This document shows, one piece after another, positions 1 to 5,632 of a DNA stretch of 6,838 bases; the first letter of the stretch is position 1, and every line of letters begins with the position of its first letter. Under the pieces are notes generated by a model. It was given only the letters and a program-made list of their open reading frames with translations, had not been told where the DNA came from and did not search any database. The translations under genes and the position numbers were made by a program. Source of the DNA: an uncultured Prevotellaceae bacterium (lineage in GTDB: Bacteria; Bacteroidota; Bacteroidia; Bacteroidales; Bacteroidaceae); the NCBI GenBank assembly GCA_945827465.1, contig CALZOH010000172.1, positions 1 to 6,838 on the forward strand, read 5' to 3'.

Positions 1-285
1 ACGTCTGGAGTACGCTTTTGCAAGGTTGCAAAACCTTGCCGCACGGCTGGAGTATACTTTTGCAAGGTTGCAAAACCTCGCCGCACGGCTGGAGTACGCT
101 TTTGCAAGGTTGCAAAACCTCGCCGCACGGCTGGAGTATGCTTTTGCAAGGTTGCAAAACCTTGCCGCACGTCTGGAGTACGCTTTTGCAAGGTTGCAAA
201 ACCTTGCCGCACGGCTGGAGTATGCTTTTGCAAGGTTACAAAACCTTGCCGCACGTCGGGAAGCGCTTCTGCAAGTTTGCAAGAG
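1..285. repeat. 42-bp tandem repeat array with an internal hairpin
   Basis: Six full 42-bp copies run head to tail at 1-42, 43-84, 85-126, 127-168, 169-210 and 211-252. A degenerate seventh copy runs from 253 to about 285. The array begins at base 1, so it may extend leftward. Copies differ at few sites: tct/gct near the start, tacgc/tatac/tatgc, ccttgcc/cctcgcc (copies 2 and 3), and ttgcaa/ttacaa (copy 6). Each copy carries the inverted repeat GCAAGGTT-GCAA-AACCTTGC (20-39 in copy 1), which gives an 8-bp stem with a 4-nt loop. The unit length is a multiple of three and the plus strand has no stop codons, so long repetitive reading frames appear (14-residue unit QGCKTLPHGWSxLL), but nothing supports translation. 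The array lies downstream of the lrgB 3' end. I do not recognise a named repeat family. Confidence 0.95.
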
Positions 286-321
286 CATACCCCTGATAAG
301 CGGAATGCTTTACGGTGCCAA

Positions 322-1014
322 TCAGAGTAAAGCGGCAAAGAAGGGAGCGGCAATCACGGTACAAATACCACAGACGACGATGGAAAGACTGCTCATGGAA
401 CCTTCAACAGGTCCCAGTTCCATGGCCTTAGCCGTTCCGATGGCATGCGAAGCCGAGCCGAGAGCAATACCACGGGCAATGGGTTCGGTGATATGCAACC
501 ATTTCAACCATTTTTCAGCAATCATGCTGCCCAAAACACCTGTGATGATGATGACGGCCACAGAAATGGAGACGTATCCTCCCAACTCCTCGGTGACGCC
601 AATGCCTATGGCCGTGGTGATGGACTTGGGCAAGAAGGTGACATAAGATGTATGGTCCAAGCGAAAGAGCAGGGACAATACCCAAATGATGACTAAACTG
701 GAGAATACCCCCGAAACAACGCCGGCCACGACGGCCCGCTTGTTGTGCTTGAGCAAATCAATCTGCTGATAAAGCGGTACAGCCAAGCAAATGGTCGAGG
801 GAGTGAGCAAGTAAGTGATGATATGAGCACCGCGGTTGTAGGTGTCGTAACTGATGCCCAATAACGAAATGGAGGCTATCACCAGCACGATGGCCACAAA
901 GAGCGGATTCATCAACGACCACCCCGTCATCTTCTTCAACCAAACGCCCACGCCATAAGCGGCCAGGCTGATGAACACACCAAAATATAGTGACGACTCG
1001 AAAAGCGCGTTCAT
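322..1014 (-). CDS. lrgB: LrgB/CidB-family integral membrane protein
   Basis: The 230-aa product is a polytopic inner-membrane protein of the LrgB/CidB/PlsE family. Seen in the sequence: strongly hydrophobic stretches throughout (about 9-26, 36-54, 66-82, 95-118, 147-165 and 207-229). It has the family signature PKSITTAIGIGVTEELGG at about 129-146, and GSASHAIGTAKAMELGPVEG at about 186-205. Length is normal for the family. The start ATG at 1014 overlaps the lrgA stop (ATGA) and is preceded by a strong GGAGG sequence, so start and translational coupling are well supported. In Firmicutes, LrgAB modulates murein hydrolase activity and cell death, and related proteins move small carboxylates such as pyruvate or glycolate; the substrate here is unknown. 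It is the last gene of the minus-strand unit, with the tandem repeat array beyond it. Confidence 0.93.
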   Translation of the reverse strand: MNALFESSLYFGVFISLAAYGVGVWLKKMTGWSLMNPLFVAIVLVIASISLLGISYDTYNRGAHIITYLLTPSTICLAVPLYQQIDLLKHNKRAVVAGVVSGVFSSLVIIWVLSLLFRLDHTSYVTFLPKSITTAIGIGVTEELGGYVSISVAVIIITGVLGSMIAEKWLKWLHITEPIARGIALGSASHAIGTAKAMELGPVEGSMSSLSIVVCGICTVIAAPFFAALL

Positions 1015-1388
1015 ATCCTCACCTCCTTTTCTCCCGGTTGCTTCTTATGACGACGCAATACCAACTGAGTGGCCCATCCGGCCGCACCCATGACGACCAG
1101 CGTGCTCACCAGGGTGATGACCAAATACGAAACCAAGTTCGGGCGTATCACCTCCCAGGCCGTCACCAAGCCTACGGCAGAGGGGATGAACAGCACCGGC
1201 ATGATGGCAATGAGAAACGCACTGACTTCGCGGATCTGCCGCACCTGAACCCAATGAGCATACAAGGCCACGAACAACAATACGATGCCGTAGATGCTGG
1301 CCGGGATGGGCAACGGAATCAGAAAATGGAGCAACTCGCCCACAAACGAGAAGGCCACAATGATGAGAAACTGCAACAAATACTTCAT
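1011..1388 (-). CDS. lrgA: LrgA/CidA-family holin-like membrane protein
   Basis: The 125-aa product is a small membrane protein with four likely helices (about 2-21, 29-46, 57-77 and 84-107) and a short basic, charged C-terminal tail (RRHKKQPGEKEVRI). The LPIPASIYGIVLLF segment at about 26-39 matches the conserved P-x-P-[AG]-S-x-x-G-[ILM] core of the family. LrgA/CidA proteins are holin-like partners of LrgB/CidB, and the pair is nearly always encoded together, as here. ATG at 1388 follows AGGAAG by 6 nt, and the stop of the kinase-like gene lies 3 bp upstream. The stop (TGA, 1013-1011) overlaps the lrgB start. Its biochemical role in Bacteroidota is not known to me. Confidence 0.92.
   Translation of the reverse strand: MKYLLQFLIIVAFSFVGELLHFLIPLPIPASIYGIVLLFVALYAHWVQVRQIREVSAFLIAIMPVLFIPSAVGLVTAWEVIRPNLVSYLVITLVSTLVVMGAAGWATQLVLRRHKKQPGEKEVRI
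1022..1026 (-). promoter_or_regulatory. Strong Shine-Dalgarno of lrgB
   Basis: On the minus strand GGAGG, within AAAGGAGGTGAGG, sits 7 nt before the lrgB ATG, inside the last codons of lrgA. This is close to an ideal anti-16S match, which is unusual in Bacteroidota, where most starts lack one. It fits reinitiation or coupled translation at the ATGA overlap. Confidence 0.7.
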
Positions 1389-1391
1389 TTC

Positions 1392-1976
1392 CTACTTCCT
1401 TTCATCATGATTACAGGCATTGATATAGGCCATCATCACATCTGCCGTGGCTTCAGCCCCAAGGCGCAGACAGTCAATACAGAGGTCATAATCGTCGGCG
1501 TTCCCCCAGGTAAGTCCGGTGTAATACTTATGGTAAGACATGCGATGGTCGTCGGTCTCGCTCACTTTTCTCTCGGCCTGCCACCTACTGAGGCCCTCCT
1601 CGGCAGCGAGATGGGCCACACGCTGTTCACGATTTCCCTTAAGAAAAAACGAAACCAAATCACGACGATCGGCAAAAAGGCTGTTGCCGCAACGCCCAAT
1701 CACAATGCAATCTTGCGTGCCAATCATGCGATGAAAGAACTTGCGAAACCTCATTTTGATTTCATCACGGGCTACATTGCGGTCGCTGATAGCCATTAAA
1801 AGGTCATCAACGGGGCGCTCATCAAAGAAATAACCCATTTCATTTTCCAGTCCCTGCTCACGAGCCATGTCCATCAACATTTGTCGGGTATAAAGCACCA
1901 GGCCGAGCCTGTCGGCCAACATTTCACCGATAGCCAAAGCGCCGCAACCGCATTGGCGAGCTATTGTAATAATCAT
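1392..1976 (-). CDS. Cytidylate kinase-like P-loop family protein
   Basis: The 194-aa product resembles the cytidylate kinase-like family (Pfam Cytidylate_kin2 type). Seen: an N-terminal strand and modified P-loop MIITIARQCGCGALAIGE (family form near RQFGSGGREIG), DCIVIGRCGNSLFADR at about 89-104, and the late block SETDDHRMSYHKYYTGLTWG followed by YDLCID (about 139-168). Family members are predicted nucleotide kinases, but few have been tested. The reading frame is open back to 2096. I chose ATG 1976 because homology starts there and the upstream 40 residues lie in the sstT coding end. The gap to the sstT stop is 22 bp, with no Shine-Dalgarno. Cys9 and Cys11 in the phosphate-binding loop, and Ala for the second Gly of the pair, are departures from the family form I recall. 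NMP substrate and activity are uncertain. Confidence 0.85.
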   Translation of the reverse strand: MIITIARQCGCGALAIGEMLADRLGLVLYTRQMLMDMAREQGLENEMGYFFDERPVDDLLMAISDRNVARDEIKMRFRKFFHRMIGTQDCIVIGRCGNSLFADRRDLVSFFLKGNREQRVAHLAAEEGLSRWQAERKVSETDDHRMSYHKYYTGLTWGNADDYDLCIDCLRLGAEATADVMMAYINACNHDERK

Positions 1977-1998
1977 TTTATAATGGTATGATAATTCT

Positions 1999-3252
1999 TC
2001 AACATCTATTCTTCCCTTCTCCTGATAACAAGTCGGCGATGTCAGCCGGCTTCTTTCCCTTGCTGTGCAGGTCGGCAACGATAGTGAAGAGCGCATCGCC
2101 CGATGAATTGAGAGCCGTTTCGACCGAATCCTGCACCACGCCGATAATGAAGCCCACCGCTACAGCCTGCATGGCCATGTCGTTATTGATGCCGAAGAGC
2201 GAACAGGCCATCGGAATCAACAAAAGCGAGCCTCCTGCCACACCACTCGAGCCGCAAGCCCCCAACGTACAGATGAGGCTCAGCAGAAGGGCGGCGGGTA
2301 GACTGACCGCAATGCCCAACGAATGACAAACGGCCAGCGTCATGACCGTAATCGTAACGGCAGCACCATTCATGTTGATGGTACATCCCAAGGGAATGCT
2401 CACCGAATAGAAATCGGTGTCGACCTTCAAACGCTTGCAAAGCGACATGTTCATGGGAATGTTGGCGGCCGAACTGCGGGTAAAGAAGGCATTCACGGCA
2501 CTTTCTTTCAGACATACCCACACAATCGGATAAGGATTGGCCCGCAAATAAAGGGCAATGATAAGAGGATTCACCACGAGCGAAGTAAACAACATGCAGC
2601 CCACCAGGAGCGCGAGCAACTTGCCGTAGTCCGTAAAGATATACAGCCCACTCTCCGACACCGAGCTGAACACCAATCCCAATATACCCAGAGGAGCGAA
2701 CTCAATGATCCAACGTATCACGGTGCTCACCACTTCGGCCAAGTCGCTCACCACCTCGATAGTCTGCGCGCCGGCCTTGTGCTTCAACGCGAGGCCCACC
2801 ACAATGGACCAGAACAACACACCGATATAATTGGCATTGGCCACACTCTGAATAGGATTGCTCACCATGTCGTGCACCATCTTGGAAAACACATCCGACA
2901 AGCCGCCCGGAGCACTGCCCTCGGTCGCTTCACTGAGAGTCATCTGCACAGGAAATACATAACTCGCCACGACGGCCACCATCGCCGCCACCAAAGTAGT
3001 AGCCAAATAAAAAAAGATCACAGTGCGAAACCGGGCACCCAGTCCACTACCCGCCTTCGCAATGGCGCCGGCCACCAAAACAGCCACTAAGACGGGAGCC
3101 ATGGCCTTCAATGCTCCCACAAAAACCTTTCCCAACAGAGCCACAAAACTCCACTCCGGCAGTGTGAGGCCCAACACTACACCCACCACCATGCCTATGA
3201 GTATCTTCAACACAAGCGAAGTACTCTTCCAAAACTTGATCAACGATTTCAT
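1999..3252 (-). CDS. sstT: Serine/threonine:sodium symporter (SstT family)
   Basis: The 417-aa product belongs to the dicarboxylate/amino acid:cation symporter family and is closest to SstT, which takes up serine and threonine with Na+ at the inner membrane. Seen: a membrane protein of SstT length (about 414 aa in E. coli). Motifs include AFFTRSSAANIPMNM at about 255-269 (serine-rich hairpin, substrate site), SIPLGCTINMNGAAVTITV at about 285-303 (Na+/substrate-binding TM7 NMNG), ACGSSGVAGGSLLLIP at about 332-347 (hairpin 2) and GVVQDSVETALNSSGDALFT at about 371-390 (TM8). The frame is open to 3471, but ATG 3252 gives the family N-terminus (MKSLIKFWKSTSLVLKIL), and the longer form would run through the divergent promoter region. 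It is the first gene of the minus-strand unit leading into the kinase-like gene and lrgAB. Confidence 0.95.
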   Translation of the reverse strand: MKSLIKFWKSTSLVLKILIGMVVGVVLGLTLPEWSFVALLGKVFVGALKAMAPVLVAVLVAGAIAKAGSGLGARFRTVIFFYLATTLVAAMVAVVASYVFPVQMTLSEATEGSAPGGLSDVFSKMVHDMVSNPIQSVANANYIGVLFWSIVVGLALKHKAGAQTIEVVSDLAEVVSTVIRWIIEFAPLGILGLVFSSVSESGLYIFTDYGKLLALLVGCMLFTSLVVNPLIIALYLRANPYPIVWVCLKESAVNAFFTRSSAANIPMNMSLCKRLKVDTDFYSVSIPLGCTINMNGAAVTITVMTLAVCHSLGIAVSLPAALLLSLICTLGACGSSGVAGGSLLLIPMACSLFGINNDMAMQAVAVGFIIGVVQDSVETALNSSGDALFTIVADLHSKGKKPADIADLLSGEGKNRC

Positions 3253-3272
3253 GACCTTCAATAATTTGGGTG

Positions 3273-3280
3273 CAAAGTTG
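3273..3280 (-). promoter_or_regulatory. Candidate -7 element for the sstT unit
   Basis: On the minus strand CAACTTTG, followed by CA, is one base off the Bacteroidota TAnnTTTG element and lies 20 bp before the sstT ATG. No clear -33 TTTG is present at the usual distance, so the call is tentative. Confidence 0.4.
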
Positions 3281-3345
3281 CCACTTTCTAAGAATTTATT
3301 GACCGACAAAGCACAGATAATATCATCCGAGACGACGATAATTCC

Positions 3346-3353
3346 TACCTTTG
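3346..3353 (+). promoter_or_regulatory. Promoter -7 element of the flavin reductase gene
   Basis: TACCTTTG, followed by CA, matches TAnnTTTG exactly and lies 29 bp before the ATG at 3383. This leaves a short leader. The upstream TTTG box is not evident. Confidence 0.6.
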
Positions 3354-3382
3354 CAGGCACAATCATAGAAAACAGAAAACAG

Positions 3383-3946
3383 ATGAAAAGTTTTGCTTCC
3401 AAACCGTGGGTACTTCCACAGCCGGTACTGATTATCGGCACGTACAATGAAAACGGAGTGGCCAATGCCATGAACGCCGCCTGGGGCGGTCAGTTCGACA
3501 TGAAAGAAATAGCCATCGCCATGGGCGCACACGCCACGACGGCCAATCTCAACCGCAACGGCGAATTTACCGTAGCCTTCGCCACGCGGCAAACCCTGAT
3601 AGCCTCCGACTTCGTAGGCATCGTTTCGGCCAAGAACGACGCAAAGAAGATGGAGAAAACCGGCTGGACCGCCGTAAAGGCAGAAAAAGTGAACGCCCCG
3701 GTCTTCACCGACTTCCCCATGACCTTGGAATGCCGCATCAAGGAGAAACTCGGCGAGTCGCCCGAAGGCTATTACATCATAGCCGAAATCGTTAATATCG
3801 TGGTTGACGAAGCCTATCTGGCCGAAGATGGGCGTCCCGACGTTGAAAAAATGCAACTCATCGTCTTCGATCCCGTCCATCACACCTACATCGAACTGGG
3901 CCAAAAGGTCGGACAGGCTTTCTCCGACGGAAAGGCGCTAAAATAA
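3383..3946 (+). CDS. Flavin reductase family (FMN-binding split-barrel) protein
   Basis: The 187-aa product looks like a cytoplasmic flavin reductase-like/flavoredoxin protein that binds FMN in a split beta-barrel. Seen: the N-terminal PQPVLIIGTYNENGVANAMNAAWGGQ (about 12-37), which is the hallmark start of this group (P-x-P-V-x-x-x-G-T...G-x-x-N-x-M...W-G). Also seen are the central NRNGEFTVAFAT (57-68), VNAPVFTDFPMTLECRI (103-119) with the conserved lEC segment, and a short C-terminal barrel strand. Length is normal. The frame is open upstream to 3023, but that part overlaps sstT and has no family character. ATG 3383 sits just after the exact -7 element. The electron donor and acceptor cannot be read from sequence. 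It may be functionally linked to the HxlR-regulated unit downstream, since HxlR regulators often sit near flavin-dependent enzymes, but a separate promoter lies between them. Confidence 0.9.
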   Translation: MKSFASKPWVLPQPVLIIGTYNENGVANAMNAAWGGQFDMKEIAIAMGAHATTANLNRNGEFTVAFATRQTLIASDFVGIVSAKNDAKKMEKTGWTAVKAEKVNAPVFTDFPMTLECRIKEKLGESPEGYYIIAEIVNIVVDEAYLAEDGRPDVEKMQLIVFDPVHHTYIELGQKVGQAFSDGKALK

Positions 3947-4001
3947 ATTCCTAAACATTGTTAATGCCCCCGATTGCAAGCATCTGTAAAGCGTATTGCT
4001 A

Positions 4002-4022
4002 ACCTTTAGGTAACCAGGTTAC
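4002..4022. promoter_or_regulatory. Overlapping inverted repeats, candidate HxlR operator
   Basis: GTAACC-A-GGTTAC (4010-4022) is a perfect palindrome with one central base. It overlaps a second one, ACCT-TT-AGGT (4002-4011). A further half-site, GGTAAC, recurs at 4058-4063 over the promoter -7 element. Position just upstream of an operon encoding an HxlR regulator suggests an autoregulatory binding site; this is inference from placement and symmetry. Confidence 0.45.
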
Positions 4023-4036
4023 ATCCTTGTGCCTTC

Positions 4037-4067
4037 TTGCAGAAGTGTCTATACATCGGTAACTTTG
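4037..4067 (+). promoter_or_regulatory. Promoter of the cupin-hxlR-GNAT unit
   Basis: TAACTTTG at 4060-4067 matches the Bacteroidota TAnnTTTG -7 element exactly. TTGC at 4037-4040, 19 bp upstream, is an acceptable -33 box. The predicted transcript start falls near 4073, giving a leader of roughly 45-50 nt before the ATG at 4121. Confidence 0.65.
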
Positions 4068-4120
4068 CAGTCAAAGAGACAAACAACACCTGTATTCACA
4101 TTAAAAACAAAGTAAGAAAT

Positions 4121-4495
4121 ATGGCAAACTATGCAATCAAGAACCTGAATGGTTGGAAAAACGTAACGGGTAAGATTTTCTTGGGTGAAGAATTGGGCAT
4201 GACAGGTGCCGAAGTATCCTTTCAACGTCTGGCAGCAGGCGAAGATGCACCTTTCTACCACGCCCACAAGACTCACGAAGAACTTTACGTCATCATCTCC
4301 GGTCAGGGAGAGTATGAAGTAGACGGTGAAAAGAACAACGTGAGCGAAGGTAGCGTCATCAGAGTGTCGCCGGCAGGCGTGAGAGCCTTGCGCAACACCG
4401 GCAAGGAAGAACTGGTGATGATGTGCATCCAATATGAATCGAAACCCATTACCTCCTTCATGGAAGATGCTACAATCATTCCAATCAACCCATAA
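4121..4495 (+). CDS. Small single-domain cupin protein
   Basis: The 124-aa product is a one-domain beta-barrel cupin. Seen: motif 1 around PFYHAHKTHEELYVIISGQG (about 44-63), giving candidate metal ligands His47, His49 and Glu53. Motif 2 is GSVIRVSPAGVRALRNTG (about 77-94), where the position normally held by the fourth ligand His is Ala89. Metal binding may therefore be three-coordinate, weak or absent. ATG 4121 was chosen over an upstream in-frame start at 4037, because the latter would place the promoter -7 element inside the gene and has no cupin character. The stop is followed directly by the hxlR start (TAAATG), so the two are co-translated. The substrate is unknown; such cupins range from sugar or small-molecule binders to dioxygenase-like enzymes. 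Its place before an HxlR regulator suggests stress or detoxification, but this is context only. Confidence 0.88.
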   Translation: MANYAIKNLNGWKNVTGKIFLGEELGMTGAEVSFQRLAAGEDAPFYHAHKTHEELYVIISGQGEYEVDGEKNNVSEGSVIRVSPAGVRALRNTGKEELVMMCIQYESKPITSFMEDATIIPINP

Positions 4496-4906
4496 ATGCC
4501 CCACACATCTGAACCCATCTTTCAAGAAAGACCAACAGAAGTAAGAGACGCATTATTCCCCAATTGCCCGATACGCAACATTCTTGCTCGCGTGGGCGAC
4601 AAATGGTCACTCCTTGTGCTGTATACCCTGCAGCATAAGGAGTCTTTGCGTTTCAAGCAACTGCAACGCGAAATGTCCGACATCTCTCAGAAAATGCTGA
4701 CACAAACCCTTCGCACCTTGGAAGAAGACGGCTTTATCTCCCGAAAAGTCTATGCCGAGGTGCCTCCACGCGTGGAATACCGCCTGACCGAACGTGCCCA
4801 CTCGTTTTTACCCTTGGTCAACGACCTCATCCGTTGGTCCATTGAACACATGGACGACATTCTCAAGGACAGAGAGCGATTCATCATGAACATCACCCGA
4901 CCATGA
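4496..4906 (+). CDS. HxlR-family winged helix-turn-helix regulator
   Basis: The 136-aa product is a DNA-binding regulator of the HxlR (YodB/HypR) family, normally a dimer. Seen: FPNCPIRNILARVGDKWSLLVLYTL at about 21-45 is the typical family opening. The winged helix covers about 46-100 (RFKQLQREMSDISQKMLTQTLRTLEEDGFISRKVY recognition region, then the wing VPPRVEYRLTERA). Cys24 sits where redox-sensing family members such as YodB and HypR keep their reactive cysteine, so thiol or aldehyde sensing is possible. The gene starts at the base after the cupin stop, and its own stop overlaps the acetyltransferase start (ATGA), so the three genes are one translational unit. The likely operator is the GTAACC inverted repeat upstream of the cupin gene. 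The ligand is unknown. Confidence 0.93.
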   Translation: MPHTSEPIFQERPTEVRDALFPNCPIRNILARVGDKWSLLVLYTLQHKESLRFKQLQREMSDISQKMLTQTLRTLEEDGFISRKVYAEVPPRVEYRLTERAHSFLPLVNDLIRWSIEHMDDILKDRERFIMNITRP

Positions 4907-5397
4907 CCGACCACATTTCCATCCGCCCGACATCTTTGGAAGATATTCCCCGACTTCGGGAAATCTTTGCCGCCGCCCGACGCTTTATGGTAGCCACCGG
5001 CAACCCTCATCAGTGGGCCGAAAGCTATCCCAGCCGGGAGCAACTCACCTCAGACATTCAAAGCGGCGACAGCTACGTGTGCATCGACCATGGAAAAATT
5101 GTGGCCACCTTCCTCCTGCGAGGAGGGAACGACCCCACCTACGACGTAATTGAACAAGGCGCCTGGCCTCACCATCGCCCATACGCCACCATCCATCGCA
5201 TCGCCAGTTCAGGAGAAGTGAAGGGCATCTTCCAAACGGTTCTTAACTTCTCTCTGCAACGTTACGCCACCCTGCGCATCGATACCCACCGCGACAACCG
5301 CGTCATGCAACACCTCATTCTCAAGGCGGGCTTCGTCTATTGCGGCATCATTTATTGCTGGAATGGCGAAGAACGATTGGCCTATCAATATCACTAA
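4903..5397 (+). CDS. GNAT-family N-acetyltransferase
   Basis: The 164-aa product has the GNAT fold. Seen: N-terminal SIRPTSLEDIPRLREIFAAAR (about 6-26), the central strand SYVCIDHGKIVATFLLRGG (57-75), the acetyl-CoA-binding segment ATIHRIASSGEVKGIFQTVL (95-114), and LRIDTHRDNRVMQHLILKAGFVYCGIIY (124-151), the usual beta5/alpha4 block with the Asn that faces the cofactor. The loop SSGEVKGI departs from the common R/Q-x-x-G-x-G/A pattern, but I recall the same IHRIASSG form in a subgroup of Bacteroidota and Firmicutes GNATs. The acceptor substrate cannot be predicted. Start ATG overlaps the hxlR stop by four bases, and the gene ends the unit; 160 bp of non-coding sequence follow. Confidence 0.9.
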   Translation: MTDHISIRPTSLEDIPRLREIFAAARRFMVATGNPHQWAESYPSREQLTSDIQSGDSYVCIDHGKIVATFLLRGGNDPTYDVIEQGAWPHHRPYATIHRIASSGEVKGIFQTVLNFSLQRYATLRIDTHRDNRVMQHLILKAGFVYCGIIYCWNGEERLAYQYH

Positions 5398-5557
5398 CGT
5401 CCCACCACGTCTGCACCCGTTCCAACGAATTAGGCAACAGCATTTGACGTGTATTTAATTATTTGTTGTAAATTCGCACTCGCTTGTCGCTTACTCCCTT
5501 TGCGGCAGCCATCTTTTATTTAAATATATAGAACCCAACCCTCCTATCTTGTCATTC
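5398..5557. other. Intergenic region before the glycosidase remnant
   Basis: This AT-rich spacer has no gene. TCCCTTTG at 5495-5502 weakly resembles a -7 element, with TA replaced by TC, and TTTATTTAAATATATAG at 5515-5531 is very AT-rich. There is no clear terminator for the preceding unit. Confidence 0.4.
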
Positions 5558-5632
5558 ATGAATAATACTCATTATTTAATTTCTATCGTCATCTCATCCC
5601 TGGCTCTCGTAGCCCTTGACATGAGTGCTCAA
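5558..5632 (+). other. Signal-peptide coding fragment
   Basis: Codons from ATG 5558 encode MNNTHYLISIVISSLALVAL followed by DMSAQ. This is a typical Sec signal peptide with a short polar start, a hydrophobic core and a likely signal peptidase I site near SAQ. It probably belonged to a secreted enzyme. The frame differs from that of the following GH3 piece by one base. Confidence 0.7.

Noticed and set aside
1..285. CRISPR array
   Set aside because: Units are contiguous 42-bp copies; the parts between any chosen 'repeat' are themselves identical, so there are no unique spacers, and no cas genes are present.
18..646. Long plus-strand reading frames through the repeat array (92 and 206 residues)
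   Set aside because: They consist of repeated 14-residue units, and the longer one continues antisense to lrgB. They arise from the stop-free 42-bp unit, with no ribosome-binding context or family similarity.
990..1799. 269-residue plus-strand reading frame opposite lrgA and the kinase-like gene
   Set aside because: It is rich in His, Gln and Arg with no domain pattern and runs antisense to well-supported genes, so it is a shadow frame.
1977..2096. N-terminal extension of the kinase-like protein
   Set aside because: The extra 40 residues overlap the sstT coding end and have no family character. The family N-terminus (MIITIARQ) begins at 1976.
2323..3090. 255-residue plus-strand reading frame opposite sstT
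   Set aside because: Its His/Arg-rich composition is typical of the complement of a membrane-protein gene, with no recognisable family.
3023..3382. 120-residue N-terminal extension of the flavin reductase
   Set aside because: It lies antisense to sstT and upstream of the exact -7 element; family similarity starts at 3383.
3253..3471. 73-residue N-terminal extension of SstT
   Set aside because: It would cross the divergent promoter region and overlap the flavin reductase start; ATG 3252 gives the normal SstT length.
4037..4120. Earlier in-frame start for the cupin
   Set aside because: It would place the promoter -7 element (4060-4067) inside the gene, and the residues show no cupin similarity.
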